64,000 nt of DNA from G965202915 sp965205955 (GTDB taxonomy: Bacteria > Pseudomonadota > Gammaproteobacteria > Eutrophobiales > Eutrophobiaceae): the NCBI GenBank assembly GCA_965205955.1, contig OZ242192.1:1736001-1800000 (forward strand), in the 5' to 3' direction. The notes under the pieces are model-generated. The model was not told the origin of the DNA. It searched no databases and saw only the letters and a program-made list of their open reading frames with translations. Both the position numbers and the translations under genes were made by a program. Of this stretch, positions 9,287 through 17,574 are shown piece after piece. Numbering within the stretch: position 1 is the stretch's first letter; each line of letters begins with the position of its first letter.

Positions 9287-10182
9287 TTGGCATGAAGATC
9301 AAATCGACCGAAATTGTCAATACCTTTGCCGAGGCCTTCAATATGTATGGCAGTCGCATTATCATCACCGCCGAAACCCGCCAATGGGCAATGGCGGCGG
9401 CACAATCGGCCACCGGTTTTGCAACATCGGTTATCGCCTGCAAATGCGAGGCAGGTATTGAAAAAGAAATTTCCGCCGATGAATCTCCGGATCTGCGCCC
9501 CGGTATCAGTGTTCTGCTGTTTGCGATGGATGCGGAAAGTCTTGGGAAGAGAATGGTGGAGCGCATCGGTCAATGTGTGATGACCTGCCCAACCACGGCC
9601 TGCTTCAATGGAATTCATTCCGACAAAATGGTGAATGTAGGCGGGCAATTGCGCTATTTCGGTGACGGTTATCAAATCAGCAAGGTTCTGGGGAATAACC
9701 GCATGTGGCGCATCCCTGTCATGGATGGCGAGTTTGTAATTGATGAGTCCTTTTCCGTGCGCCCGGCGGTCGGTGGCGGCAATCTGCTAATCCTTGGAAG
9801 AGATCAGCAGTCCTGTCTCAGGGCGGCGAATGCCGCTGCCAGGGAAATGCGTAAAATTGAAGGTATTATTCTGCCCTTCCCTAACGGTGTCGTCCGCAGC
9901 GGCAGCAAGGTTGGCTCACGGTACAAATCACTGGCCGCCTCCACCAATGACGCCTATTGTCCCAGTCTGCGCGGGTTGAATAAAAAAACAGCCCTCCCCG
10001 ATGATGTGAATTGCGTGCTTGAAATCGTTATTGACGGATTCGAACTGGATGCGGTCAGGGAGGCGATGAGCGTGGGTATGCACACTGCCGCAAAACCGGG
10101 GATCAGACAGATCTCCGCCGGAAATTACGGCGGTGAGCTCGGTCAGTTTCAAATTCCATTGCACGCCTTATTGCAGGATTAG
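9283..10182 (+). CDS. fhcD: Formylmethanofuran:H4MPT formyltransferase (module 1)
   Basis: Transfers the formyl group between H4MPT and methanofuran/methylofuran. At 299 residues it has the usual Ftr/FhcD length, beginning with KIKSTEIVNTFAEAF and carrying CPTTACFNG, RYFGDGYQ, VGGGNLLILG, SGSKVGSRYKSL and STNDAYCP, all characteristic of the family. ATG at 9283 overlaps the fwdA stop (ATGA); ATG at 9292 is possible. The gene order B-A-D-C is the same as in the second module downstream, which points to module duplication or common descent. Confidence 0.93.
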   Translation: MIGMKIKSTEIVNTFAEAFNMYGSRIIITAETRQWAMAAAQSATGFATSVIACKCEAGIEKEISADESPDLRPGISVLLFAMDAESLGKRMVERIGQCVMTCPTTACFNGIHSDKMVNVGGQLRYFGDGYQISKVLGNNRMWRIPVMDGEFVIDESFSVRPAVGGGNLLILGRDQQSCLRAANAAAREMRKIEGIILPFPNGVVRSGSKVGSRYKSLAASTNDAYCPSLRGLNKKTALPDDVNCVLEIVIDGFELDAVREAMSVGMHTAAKPGIRQISAGNYGGELGQFQIPLHALLQD

Positions 10183-10185
10183 ATC

Positions 10186-10992
10186 ATGCTGTCCATGACA
10201 CTAAGATCGGAGCCGGATGTTCCCATAGAGGCGGAGCTGATCAGCCCCGGGAAACTTCACGGACTGAGTGCGGACGCAGTGGCAAAAAAGAAACTTATGC
10301 ACGGCAATTTATGGAGTGAAATCGGCGATTTCTTTGAGGTCACCGGACAGTGCAACGGCGAGATCAGCCTTAGCGGCAATCTGTCCCGCATCAAGCATCT
10401 GGGCGCAGGAATGACCTCGGGCAAGCTGGTTATTGACGGCAATGTTGGCCAGCATCTGGGGGTCGGCATGTCGGGTGGTGAAATTCGGGTAAGCGGAGAT
10501 GCGGATGATTGGGTCGGCCCGGAAATATCAGGCGGGAAAATAACAATACAGGGCAATGCTGGCCATTTGCCCGGTAGCGCATACCGGGGAAGCGTGATGG
10601 GAATGTTGGGCGGTGAAATCATTATTCATGGCAACGCTAAAAATGAAATCGGTCATGGCATGCGCAGAGGATTGATAGTCGTTGGAGGCAATGCCGGTGA
10701 TTTTACCGGTGTTAATATGTTATCCGGTACTATTATTGTTCTGGGTGAACCTGGGATCCGTACCGGTGCGGGGATGCAACGCGGTTCCATCATCTCCATG
10801 CACAAGGCCGAAATGCTGCCGACTTTCAGTTATGCGTGCCGGTATCATCCGATCTTCATCCGATCTTATTTATCTTATCTGAGAGAAATGGGATTCAGGC
10901 TTGACGAAGAGCATATCACCGGTCTGTATCATCGCTGGTCGGGGGACTCGGTAAGCTTGAATCGGGGAGAAATTCTTTTGTTCGCAGGGTAG
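10186..10992 (+). CDS. fwdC: Formylmethanofuran dehydrogenase/hydrolase subunit C (module 1)
   Basis: Structural subunit of 268 residues built from repeated glycine motifs (LGAGMTSGKLVIDG, LGVGMSGGEIRVSG, VGPEISGGKITIQG, IGHGMRRGLIVVGG and others), the right-handed parallel beta-helix of FwdC/FhcC that is also seen in the C-terminal domain of glutamate synthase. It packs against subunit A and B/D in known structures. It starts three bases after ftr. It has no catalytic residues to judge. Confidence 0.9.
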   Translation: MLSMTLRSEPDVPIEAELISPGKLHGLSADAVAKKKLMHGNLWSEIGDFFEVTGQCNGEISLSGNLSRIKHLGAGMTSGKLVIDGNVGQHLGVGMSGGEIRVSGDADDWVGPEISGGKITIQGNAGHLPGSAYRGSVMGMLGGEIIIHGNAKNEIGHGMRRGLIVVGGNAGDFTGVNMLSGTIIVLGEPGIRTGAGMQRGSIISMHKAEMLPTFSYACRYHPIFIRSYLSYLREMGFRLDEEHITGLYHRWSGDSVSLNRGEILLFAG

Positions 10993-11044
10993 TTGATAAA
11001 TTACCATGTATTTATTAAATATTTACTAAATTCAGGAGGGCATC

Positions 11045-11350
11045 ATGACAACCATTGTGACTGATAATTGTAAAAGCTGCCGATTCACTGATTGCGTGAC
11101 GGTATGTCCGGTCGCCTGTTTTCATTATGATGATGAAATGCTTTATATCGACCCGGATGTTTGCATTGATTGCAGTGCATGCATTCCGGAATGTCCGGTT
11201 CAAGCCATTTATGAAGAGGATGATTTGCCCGAAGATAAAACAGAGTGGATTGAGATCAATGCTGAAAAAGCGCCGGACCTTCCTGTGTGTGAAGAAAAAA
11301 TGGAGCCATTGCCGGGCGCTGAGGCTCGCAAAGTCGAATTGGGATTCTGA
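11045..11350 (+). CDS. fdxA: Seven-iron type ferredoxin (FdxA-like)
   Basis: A 101-residue soluble electron carrier. The first cluster motif is C9-x2-C12-x4-C17-x3-C21 in the CKSC...DCVTVCPVACF pattern of FdxA-type [3Fe-4S]/[4Fe-4S] ferredoxins; the second is CIDCSACIPECP for a [4Fe-4S] cluster. A strong ribosome site, AGGAGGG, lies just before the ATG. Its position directly after a complete set of formylmethanofuran dehydrogenase catalytic subunits and before a ferredoxin-NADP reductase suggests that it carries electrons between them. Archaeal enzymes use FwdF/G/H polyferredoxins instead, which are absent here. Confidence 0.92.
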   Translation: MTTIVTDNCKSCRFTDCVTVCPVACFHYDDEMLYIDPDVCIDCSACIPECPVQAIYEEDDLPEDKTEWIEINAEKAPDLPVCEEKMEPLPGAEARKVELGF

Positions 11351-11392
11351 TTATTTTTTAATTTTAGTGCGTTTTTTTAAGAGGAAAAATCC

Positions 11393-12772
11393 ATGAGTGA
11401 TCTCGGCGCTGAGGACCATCCGGTTCAGATTGCGATTATCGGAGCGGGGCCAAGCGGCTTTTATGCCGCCGAGGCGCTGATTAAATCCGGTATCAATGTC
11501 AAGATAGATATGTATGAACGCCTGCCCTCCCCCTATGGCCTGGTACGCAGTGGTGTGGCGCCCGATCATCCTAAACTGAAGCAGGCAATTCTCTTGTACG
11601 ACAAGATCGCCGGGAACAGGCAATATAACTTGATCGCCAACGTCATGATTGGAAGGGATGTCAAAATAGATCTATTAAAAGAGGCCTATCATGCGCTGAT
11701 TTTTGCCTGTGGCGCCGAGACAGATAGAAAACTGGGCATTCCCGGCGAAGATCTGGCCGGCAGTCATACGGCAACCGAATTTGTTGGCTGGTACAACGGT
11801 CATCCGGATTACCGGGATAGAGAATTCGATCTGTCGCATCATGCAGCGGTGATTATCGGCCAGGGCAATGTTGCCGCCGATGTCAGCCGCATATTGTCCA
11901 AGACAGTCGATGAATTAAAATATACCGATATTGCAAGCCATGCGCTCGATGTTCTGGCGGAAAGTCAAGTCAGGGAAATTTATGTGATCGGCCGGCGCGG
12001 CCCCGCCCAGGCTAAATTTACTTCAAAGGAATTAAAAGAATTCGGTGAATTAGCCGATTGTGATCCGGTAGTCAGTACCGAGGAATTGCCGCTCAATCCT
12101 GCCAGTGAGACGGAATTAGCCGACAAAACGAATGCCGGTAACAGAAAGATATACGAGCTGTTCAAAGAGTATGCCGGTCGTAAAAACAGCAATAAGAAGC
12201 GCCGCTGTTATTTTCAATTTTTACGGAGTCCGGTTGCGTTGTCCGGTTCGCACAGACTGGAAAAAATTACCATCGAGCATAATCAATTAGCTGGGGAGGC
12301 ATTCCGGCAATCGGCTCATGGCACCGGAAAAACCTATGAGATGGATGCAGGCATAGTATTCAGGAGCATTGGCTACCGAGGCATGCCCATTGAAGGCGTG
12401 CCCTTTGATGATGCCCGGGGTATATTTCCAAATATAAACGGTTGCATAACAGAAAATGATCAGGTGGCGCCCCAATTATATAACGTCGGCTGGATTAAAC
12501 GCGGACCGAATGGCATAATTGGCACGAATCGTGCCTGTAGTGTTGCCACGGTGGACAGCCTGCTTGCTGATTTGAAAAAACTGGATGCCAACGAGAGAAA
12601 ATCAGGTGCAGAAGCAATTATCCCGTTGCTGGAAACCGGCGGAATCAGGCATTTGAACTTTGATCAATGGAAGCAAATCGATGAAATGGAGCTCGAAAAT
12701 GGCCGGACAATAGGTAAACCCCGTGAAAAATACACGTCCGTAGATGAGATGCTGGCAATTATACGGAAATGA
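11393..12772 (+). CDS. Ferredoxin--NADP+ reductase, adrenodoxin-reductase (FprA) type
   Basis: A 459-residue flavoprotein with the FAD motif IAIIGAGPSGFYAAEAL at the N-terminus, YERLPSPYGLVRSGVAPDHP (typical of FprA/adrenodoxin reductase), and the NADP-binding GQGNVAADVSRIL near residue 160. This class passes electrons between NADPH and ferredoxins, especially FdxA-like ones. AGAGGAAAAA precedes the ATG. Its placement within the fwd/fhc run implies that ferredoxin reduced by formyl oxidation is reoxidised to make NADPH, or that the reverse flow feeds CO2 reduction; the first is more plausible in an aerobic methylotroph. This last point is inference. Confidence 0.9.
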   Translation: MSDLGAEDHPVQIAIIGAGPSGFYAAEALIKSGINVKIDMYERLPSPYGLVRSGVAPDHPKLKQAILLYDKIAGNRQYNLIANVMIGRDVKIDLLKEAYHALIFACGAETDRKLGIPGEDLAGSHTATEFVGWYNGHPDYRDREFDLSHHAAVIIGQGNVAADVSRILSKTVDELKYTDIASHALDVLAESQVREIYVIGRRGPAQAKFTSKELKEFGELADCDPVVSTEELPLNPASETELADKTNAGNRKIYELFKEYAGRKNSNKKRRCYFQFLRSPVALSGSHRLEKITIEHNQLAGEAFRQSAHGTGKTYEMDAGIVFRSIGYRGMPIEGVPFDDARGIFPNINGCITENDQVAPQLYNVGWIKRGPNGIIGTNRACSVATVDSLLADLKKLDANERKSGAEAIIPLLETGGIRHLNFDQWKQIDEMELENGRTIGKPREKYTSVDEMLAIIRK

Positions 12773-12934
12773 CTGATTTCTGATTGTCTTTGTCGTCATT
12801 CTCCGGAACAGGGTCCCTGCCGGTGATAATGACATTCGATACCGTTTCCCAGCTCTGTATTTATTGATAAAATACAATAACTATTTCCCATAGGTATTTG
12901 TTAATTGAATAAAAAATCGATCCAAGGAGTGAGA

Positions 12935-14182
12935 TTGCATAGCGAAGTCGCTTGCCCTTTTTGTGGTCTGCTCTGTGATGATTTGACGATCCGCTCCAGT
13001 GATCAGCAGCTCAGGGTCAAGAAGAATGGCTGTGATCGCGCCAAGCATTATTTTGAACAACCGCCCACCTGTATCCCCCCGAAAATAAGCGGCAAGCCGG
13101 TTACTATCGATAGCGCCGTCACCAAGGCGGCGCAGCTTCTGAAAAAGGCGCAAACCCCGCTGTTTTCCGGATTAGGCACTGACGTCAATGGTATGCGGGC
13201 TGTAATGAAACTGGCTGATACCTGCGGCGCCATTATTGATCATATGCATGCCGACGGTTTTATGAGAAACATACTGGTGTTGCAGGATTTAGGCTGGATC
13301 ACAACCACAATGGCTGAAATTAAAAACCGGGCTGATTTGATCATCTTTGCCGGAACCGATGCCACGCATTACCCCCGGTTTTTTGAACGTGTCATCTGGA
13401 ACAAACAATCGCTGTTCAATGTGAACACCGCTCAAAGAAAAATTATTTACATCGGGGACAAACTAAATACCAGGCCCGGCAAAAGTCCGTCCGGAAAACG
13501 TCCAACGGTTATCCATTGCAAACAGGATGATATAGGCGAATTGATTTCGGCTGTTCATGCCCTGATTACAGGTGCGACCTTGGATCCGGATAAAATTGCC
13601 GGAATAAAAATCAAGGTATTACAAAATCTTGCCAAACAAATGCAGAATGCCAAATATGGCGTTATAGTCTGGGCTCCGGATGAATTGAATATCCAGCACG
13701 CCGAACTGACCATACAGAGTTTTTGTGAAGTAGTGAAATATCTGACACGCATAACCCGCTTTGCCGGATTTTCACTGGGAGGTAATGATGGCGCCGCTAC
13801 AGCCACTAATGTATGCGCCTGGCAAAGCGGTTATCCGATGCGGGTAAATTTCAATAAGGGGTATCCGGATTATGACGCCCATCGTTATGCCTCGCATAAA
13901 TTGCTTAAAAACAAGGAAATAGATACCTTATTATGGATATCCAGTTTTACCTCGGAGATATCCCCGCCCAAGGCCAGGATCCCGACAATTGTGTTGGCGA
14001 AGCCGGATATAAAAATAAACTTCAGGCCCGATATATTCATTCCCGTTGCCACGCCCGGCGTTGATCATGCCGGTCAGCTATTTCGCACCGATGGCGTTAT
14101 TGCACTGCCGGTTAAAAAATTACGCCATTCGGATTATTTGAGTGTCGATGAGATACTCAAACAAATTATTGCCGGGATGTGA
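12935..14182 (+). CDS. fhcB: Formyltransferase/hydrolase complex subunit B, redox-dead type (module 2)
   Basis: Homologue of module-1 FwdB, 415 residues from the TTG at 12935, chosen because AAGGAG lies five bases upstream; a TTG at 12905 is in frame but lacks such a site. The four cluster cysteines remain (CPFCGLLC plus Cys33). The metal-ligand motif SVCHGPS is replaced by an IIDHMHADG stretch, and the Arg of VRGHGN is missing (LGGNDGAATATN). So it should not bind a W/Mo pterin or oxidise formate. This is what is expected of the hydrolytic Fhc complex, where B carries methylofuran rather than doing redox chemistry. Whether it still holds a cluster is open. Confidence 0.88.
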   Translation: MHSEVACPFCGLLCDDLTIRSSDQQLRVKKNGCDRAKHYFEQPPTCIPPKISGKPVTIDSAVTKAAQLLKKAQTPLFSGLGTDVNGMRAVMKLADTCGAIIDHMHADGFMRNILVLQDLGWITTTMAEIKNRADLIIFAGTDATHYPRFFERVIWNKQSLFNVNTAQRKIIYIGDKLNTRPGKSPSGKRPTVIHCKQDDIGELISAVHALITGATLDPDKIAGIKIKVLQNLAKQMQNAKYGVIVWAPDELNIQHAELTIQSFCEVVKYLTRITRFAGFSLGGNDGAATATNVCAWQSGYPMRVNFNKGYPDYDAHRYASHKLLKNKEIDTLLWISSFTSEISPPKARIPTIVLAKPDIKINFRPDIFIPVATPGVDHAGQLFRTDGVIALPVKKLRHSDYLSVDEILKQIIAGM

Positions 14183-14188
14183 CTCTTA

Positions 14189-15844
14189 ATGTACACCAAA
14201 TTATCCGGCGGCATCGTTTACGACCCTGTTCATGGCATCAACGCCGAGCAACGGGATATTTACATCCATGATGGACAAATCATCCGCAAACCTTCAGGCC
14301 ATATAACCATAAACAATATCTACGATATGACGGGCAAGATATTGATGGCGGGTGCAATCGATATCCATACCCATATTGGCGGGGGAAAAGTCAATATTGC
14401 AAGAATGATGCTGCCGGAAGATCATCAACGCGATCCGATAGCGAAAACGGCGTTAACCCGCTCGGCATGCGGACACGCGGCCCCCTCTACCCTGGCGACA
14501 GGGTATCGCTATGCGGAAATGGGTTATACCGCTTGTTTTGAACCGGCGATGCTGCCGGTAAATGCGCGCCAGACCCATATGGAAATGGCAGATATTCCGA
14601 TAGTGGATAAAGGGGCTTATGCGGTGCTGGGGAATGACGATTTTTTCCTGCGCCTGCTGGCATCGAAAAAAGATCAGGCAGTCATCAGTGATTATGTCGG
14701 TTGGATCATCAATGCCACTCAATCCCTGGGTATTAAAGTAGTGAATCCGGGCGGTATCAATGCATTTAAATTCAATCAGCGCAGCCTCGATCTGGATGAA
14801 TTAAATTCTCACTATGGCGTCTCTCCCAGAGAGATTTTGAAGGCGCTGGCACGCGCCGTTATAGAACTGGGAGTACCCCACCCCCTGCATGTGCATGGCT
14901 GTAATCTGGGCGTTCCCGGCAATATACACACCACTTTACAGACTATAAAGGCGGTAGAGGGGATGCGCATGCATCTTACCCATGTGCAATTCCACAGTTA
15001 TGGCACGGAGGGTGATCGTAACTTCTCATCCGGCGCCGCACAGATAGCGGAGGCGGTAAATAAAAATCCAAATATTTCCATTGACGTGGGACAGGTATTG
15101 TTTAATCAGACGGTCACCACCTCCAGTGATACGATGGTTCAATATGCCGGACATTGGCATGCTCACCCTAAAAAATGGGTGATAATGGATATTGAATGTG
15201 ACGCGGGCTGCGGTGTGGTTCCTTTCAAATACCGCAATAAAAATTTTGTCAATGCGCTACAATGGGCAATTGGCCTTGAATTATTTCTGCTGATCGATGA
15301 TCCCTGGCGAATTTTCTTGACGACGGATCATCCGAACGGCGCTCCGTTTACCAGTTATCCGCATTTGATTCGCTTATTGATGGATAGGAGCTTCCGCAAT
15401 GATAGACTATCCACCATCAATAAGGATGCCGCCGCTGCAAGCATTCTCACCAGCCTCGACAGAGAATACTCGCTCTATGAAATTGTCATCATGACTCGTG
15501 CAGCGCCCGCCCGCAGTCTGGGCCTGAGAAACCGCGGTCATCTCGGCCCGGGCGCAGTCGCCGATATTACGGTGTACACAGAACATAAAAACAAGGAAGA
15601 AATGTTCAGCAAACCGGATTATGTCTTCAAGGATGGCGAATTGATTGCAAGAAAAGGCAGGATTGTAAAGGTTACAAACGGCGGTACGCATACTCTCAGG
15701 CCTGAATTTGACAAGAGTATAGAGAAGACGCTGAAACGCTATTTCGATAAATACCAGACCATCAGCCTGGGAAATTTCAAGATTGATGATGATGAAATTG
15801 TGCAACAGGATGATGGCAGGATTATTGTACAGCCCTGCATGTGA
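14189..15844 (+). CDS. fhcA: Formyltransferase/hydrolase complex subunit A (module 2)
   Basis: Second amidohydrolase subunit, 551 residues. Metal-site residues are kept: H60 and H62 (DIHTHIGGGKVN), K183 (GIKVVNPGG), H236 (HVHGCNLG) and D380 (TTDHPNG). It should hydrolyse formyl-methylofuran to formate. The sequence differs clearly from the module-1 copy, for example HAAPSTLATGYRYAEMGY against TTPSTFATGYRYAALGY, so the duplication is old or the modules have separate origins. It begins seven bases after fhcB. Confidence 0.92.
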   Translation: MYTKLSGGIVYDPVHGINAEQRDIYIHDGQIIRKPSGHITINNIYDMTGKILMAGAIDIHTHIGGGKVNIARMMLPEDHQRDPIAKTALTRSACGHAAPSTLATGYRYAEMGYTACFEPAMLPVNARQTHMEMADIPIVDKGAYAVLGNDDFFLRLLASKKDQAVISDYVGWIINATQSLGIKVVNPGGINAFKFNQRSLDLDELNSHYGVSPREILKALARAVIELGVPHPLHVHGCNLGVPGNIHTTLQTIKAVEGMRMHLTHVQFHSYGTEGDRNFSSGAAQIAEAVNKNPNISIDVGQVLFNQTVTTSSDTMVQYAGHWHAHPKKWVIMDIECDAGCGVVPFKYRNKNFVNALQWAIGLELFLLIDDPWRIFLTTDHPNGAPFTSYPHLIRLLMDRSFRNDRLSTINKDAAAASILTSLDREYSLYEIVIMTRAAPARSLGLRNRGHLGPGAVADITVYTEHKNKEEMFSKPDYVFKDGELIARKGRIVKVTNGGTHTLRPEFDKSIEKTLKRYFDKYQTISLGNFKIDDDEIVQQDDGRIIVQPCM

Positions 15845-15848
15845 AACG

Positions 15849-16745
15849 ATGAAAATCAACGGCGTGCAGATAGATAATACCTATGCGGAGGCCTTTGCCA
15901 TGAAGGCCACGCGCATCATTATCACTGCAATGAATCTGAAGTGGGCCTATCGCGCCGCAAATGCTATTCGCGGCTTTGCATCATCGGTAATTGCCTGCGG
16001 TTGTGAAGCGGATATAGAGCGTGATCTGAAACCATCCGAAACCCCTGACGGCCGGCCCGGGATCGCAATAATGATCTTTGCAATGTCCACCAAGGAGCTG
16101 GAAAAACAGATCCCGATGCGGGTAGGCCAATCGGTAATGACTACCGCGACGACCGCCTGCTACTCGGGTATAGACAGTGAACAGAAAATTTCCATGGGGC
16201 GGAGCCTGCGATTTTTTGGCGACGGGTATCAAATTTCCAAGGTGTTGAACGGACGACGCTTTTGGCGCATCCCGGTTATGCATGGTGAGTTTATTTGCGA
16301 AGAAACCACCGGGGTTACCAAGGCCGTCGGCGGCGGAAATTTTCTGGTGCTGGCAAAGACGGCGCGTCATGGATTAACGGCATGTGAAGAGGCTGTCGAT
16401 CAAATTCAGAAGGTATCCGGGGTGATTACCGCATTCCCTGGCGGTGTGGTCGGGTCCGGTTCGAAAGTGGGTTCAAAATACCGGTTTCTTACCGCTTCCA
16501 CCAATGAAGCCTATTGCCCTACGCTTAAAGGACAGGTTAAATCGGAGCTTACTGATGAAATTGGATCGGTGCTGGAAATCGTAATCGATGGACTCGATGA
16601 AGAATCCATCACGGAAGCGATGCGTGTCGGTATACAGGCAACCTGCTCTTTCGGCCCGAACAAAGGGATCTATCGTATCAGTGCGGGTAATTATGGCGGC
16701 AATCTGGGATCATATTTGTTCCATCTCAGAAAAATCATGTCATGA
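15849..16745 (+). CDS. fhcD: Formylmethanofuran:H4MPT formyltransferase (module 2)
   Basis: Second Ftr/FhcD, 298 residues from ATG at 15849 (MKINGVQIDNTYAEAF). An open frame runs further upstream to 15783 but that part only overlaps fhcA in another frame. Family motifs are present: ATTACYSG, RFFGDGYQISK, VGGGNFLVLA, GSGSKVGSKYRFL and STNEAYCP. It moves the formyl group from formyl-H4MPT to the carrier on the FhcA/B assembly. Overlaps fhcC by four bases. Confidence 0.93.
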   Translation: MKINGVQIDNTYAEAFAMKATRIIITAMNLKWAYRAANAIRGFASSVIACGCEADIERDLKPSETPDGRPGIAIMIFAMSTKELEKQIPMRVGQSVMTTATTACYSGIDSEQKISMGRSLRFFGDGYQISKVLNGRRFWRIPVMHGEFICEETTGVTKAVGGGNFLVLAKTARHGLTACEEAVDQIQKVSGVITAFPGGVVGSGSKVGSKYRFLTASTNEAYCPTLKGQVKSELTDEIGSVLEIVIDGLDEESITEAMRVGIQATCSFGPNKGIYRISAGNYGGNLGSYLFHLRKIMS

Positions 16746-17572
16746 CCCCGCTGTCTTTCACACTACGTTTCAAACCCCGGTTTACGCTGGATATGTCTCC
16801 CATCACTCCGGATAACCTGGCCGGTAAAAAATTGTCACAAATAAAAGAGATGCCGCTCATGTATGGCAAGGAAAAAGTGGGCATCGGAGATATATTTATT
16901 GTTGAAGGTGAAAATAACAGGCATATTGAATTCAGAGACAGCTGCGAACAATTTATTTATATTGGCCGAGGCATGACAAGCGGATTGATTGAAGCTCATG
17001 GAGATGCAGGCGATTTTGTCGGGCAGAATTTGCGGAATGGACGTATTATCATTAATGGCAATGCCGGTTCCTGGGCCGGCAATAAAATGTCCGGCGGACG
17101 TATTGATATTAATGGCAATGCGGGGAATTATGTCGGTGCGGGGCTGCCGGGTGACGCTTTTGGCATGACTGATGGATTGATAAAGATCCTCGGTAACGCC
17201 GGGGACCGCCTGGGAGACCGAATACGCCGGGGGCTGATTATTGTCGAAGGCAAGGCCGGTGATTATTGCGGCAGCCGTATTCATGCCGGCACGATCATCG
17301 TGCTGGATAAGGTCGGCAAACATCCCGGCAACGGCATGCGAAGAGGCAGCCTGATTTTTGCAAAAAAGCCTGCTTATATATCGGCCACTTTTAAAAGCTG
17401 CGGCAATTTAAAAATGCAGTTTTTAAGACTATTATTTACTCAGCTGGCCGGTATGAATGAGGGATTTGCCGGCTTCACTAAATACGGGGTCGAAACACAT
17501 CGTTTTACAGGGGATGTGGCACGGAATGGAAAAGGTGAGATACTGATTTTGCAAACAATACGGAAACGATAA
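16742..17572 (+). CDS. fhcC: Formyltransferase/hydrolase complex subunit C (module 2)
   Basis: Beta-helical structural subunit of 276 residues with the glycine repeats IGRGMTSGLIEAHG, VGQNLRNGRIIING, AGNKMSGGRIDING, VGAGLPG and LGDRIRRGLIIVEG. The start overlaps the fhcD stop (ATGA). Two bases separate it from the formate dehydrogenase genes, tying the hydrolytic module directly to formate oxidation. Confidence 0.9.
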   Translation: MTPLSFTLRFKPRFTLDMSPITPDNLAGKKLSQIKEMPLMYGKEKVGIGDIFIVEGENNRHIEFRDSCEQFIYIGRGMTSGLIEAHGDAGDFVGQNLRNGRIIINGNAGSWAGNKMSGGRIDINGNAGNYVGAGLPGDAFGMTDGLIKILGNAGDRLGDRIRRGLIIVEGKAGDYCGSRIHAGTIIVLDKVGKHPGNGMRRGSLIFAKKPAYISATFKSCGNLKMQFLRLLFTQLAGMNEGFAGFTKYGVETHRFTGDVARNGKGEILILQTIRKR

Positions 17573-17574
17573 GA

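Noticed and set aside
12773..12904. Terminator between the reductase and fhcB2
   Set aside because: A weak bulged stem (CCGGAACAGGG with CCCTGCCGG) is present but no T-run follows.
15783..15848. Upstream extension of FhcD (module 2)
   Set aside because: It lies inside fhcA in another frame and starts with low-complexity Met codons; ATG 15849 aligns with the module-1 protein.
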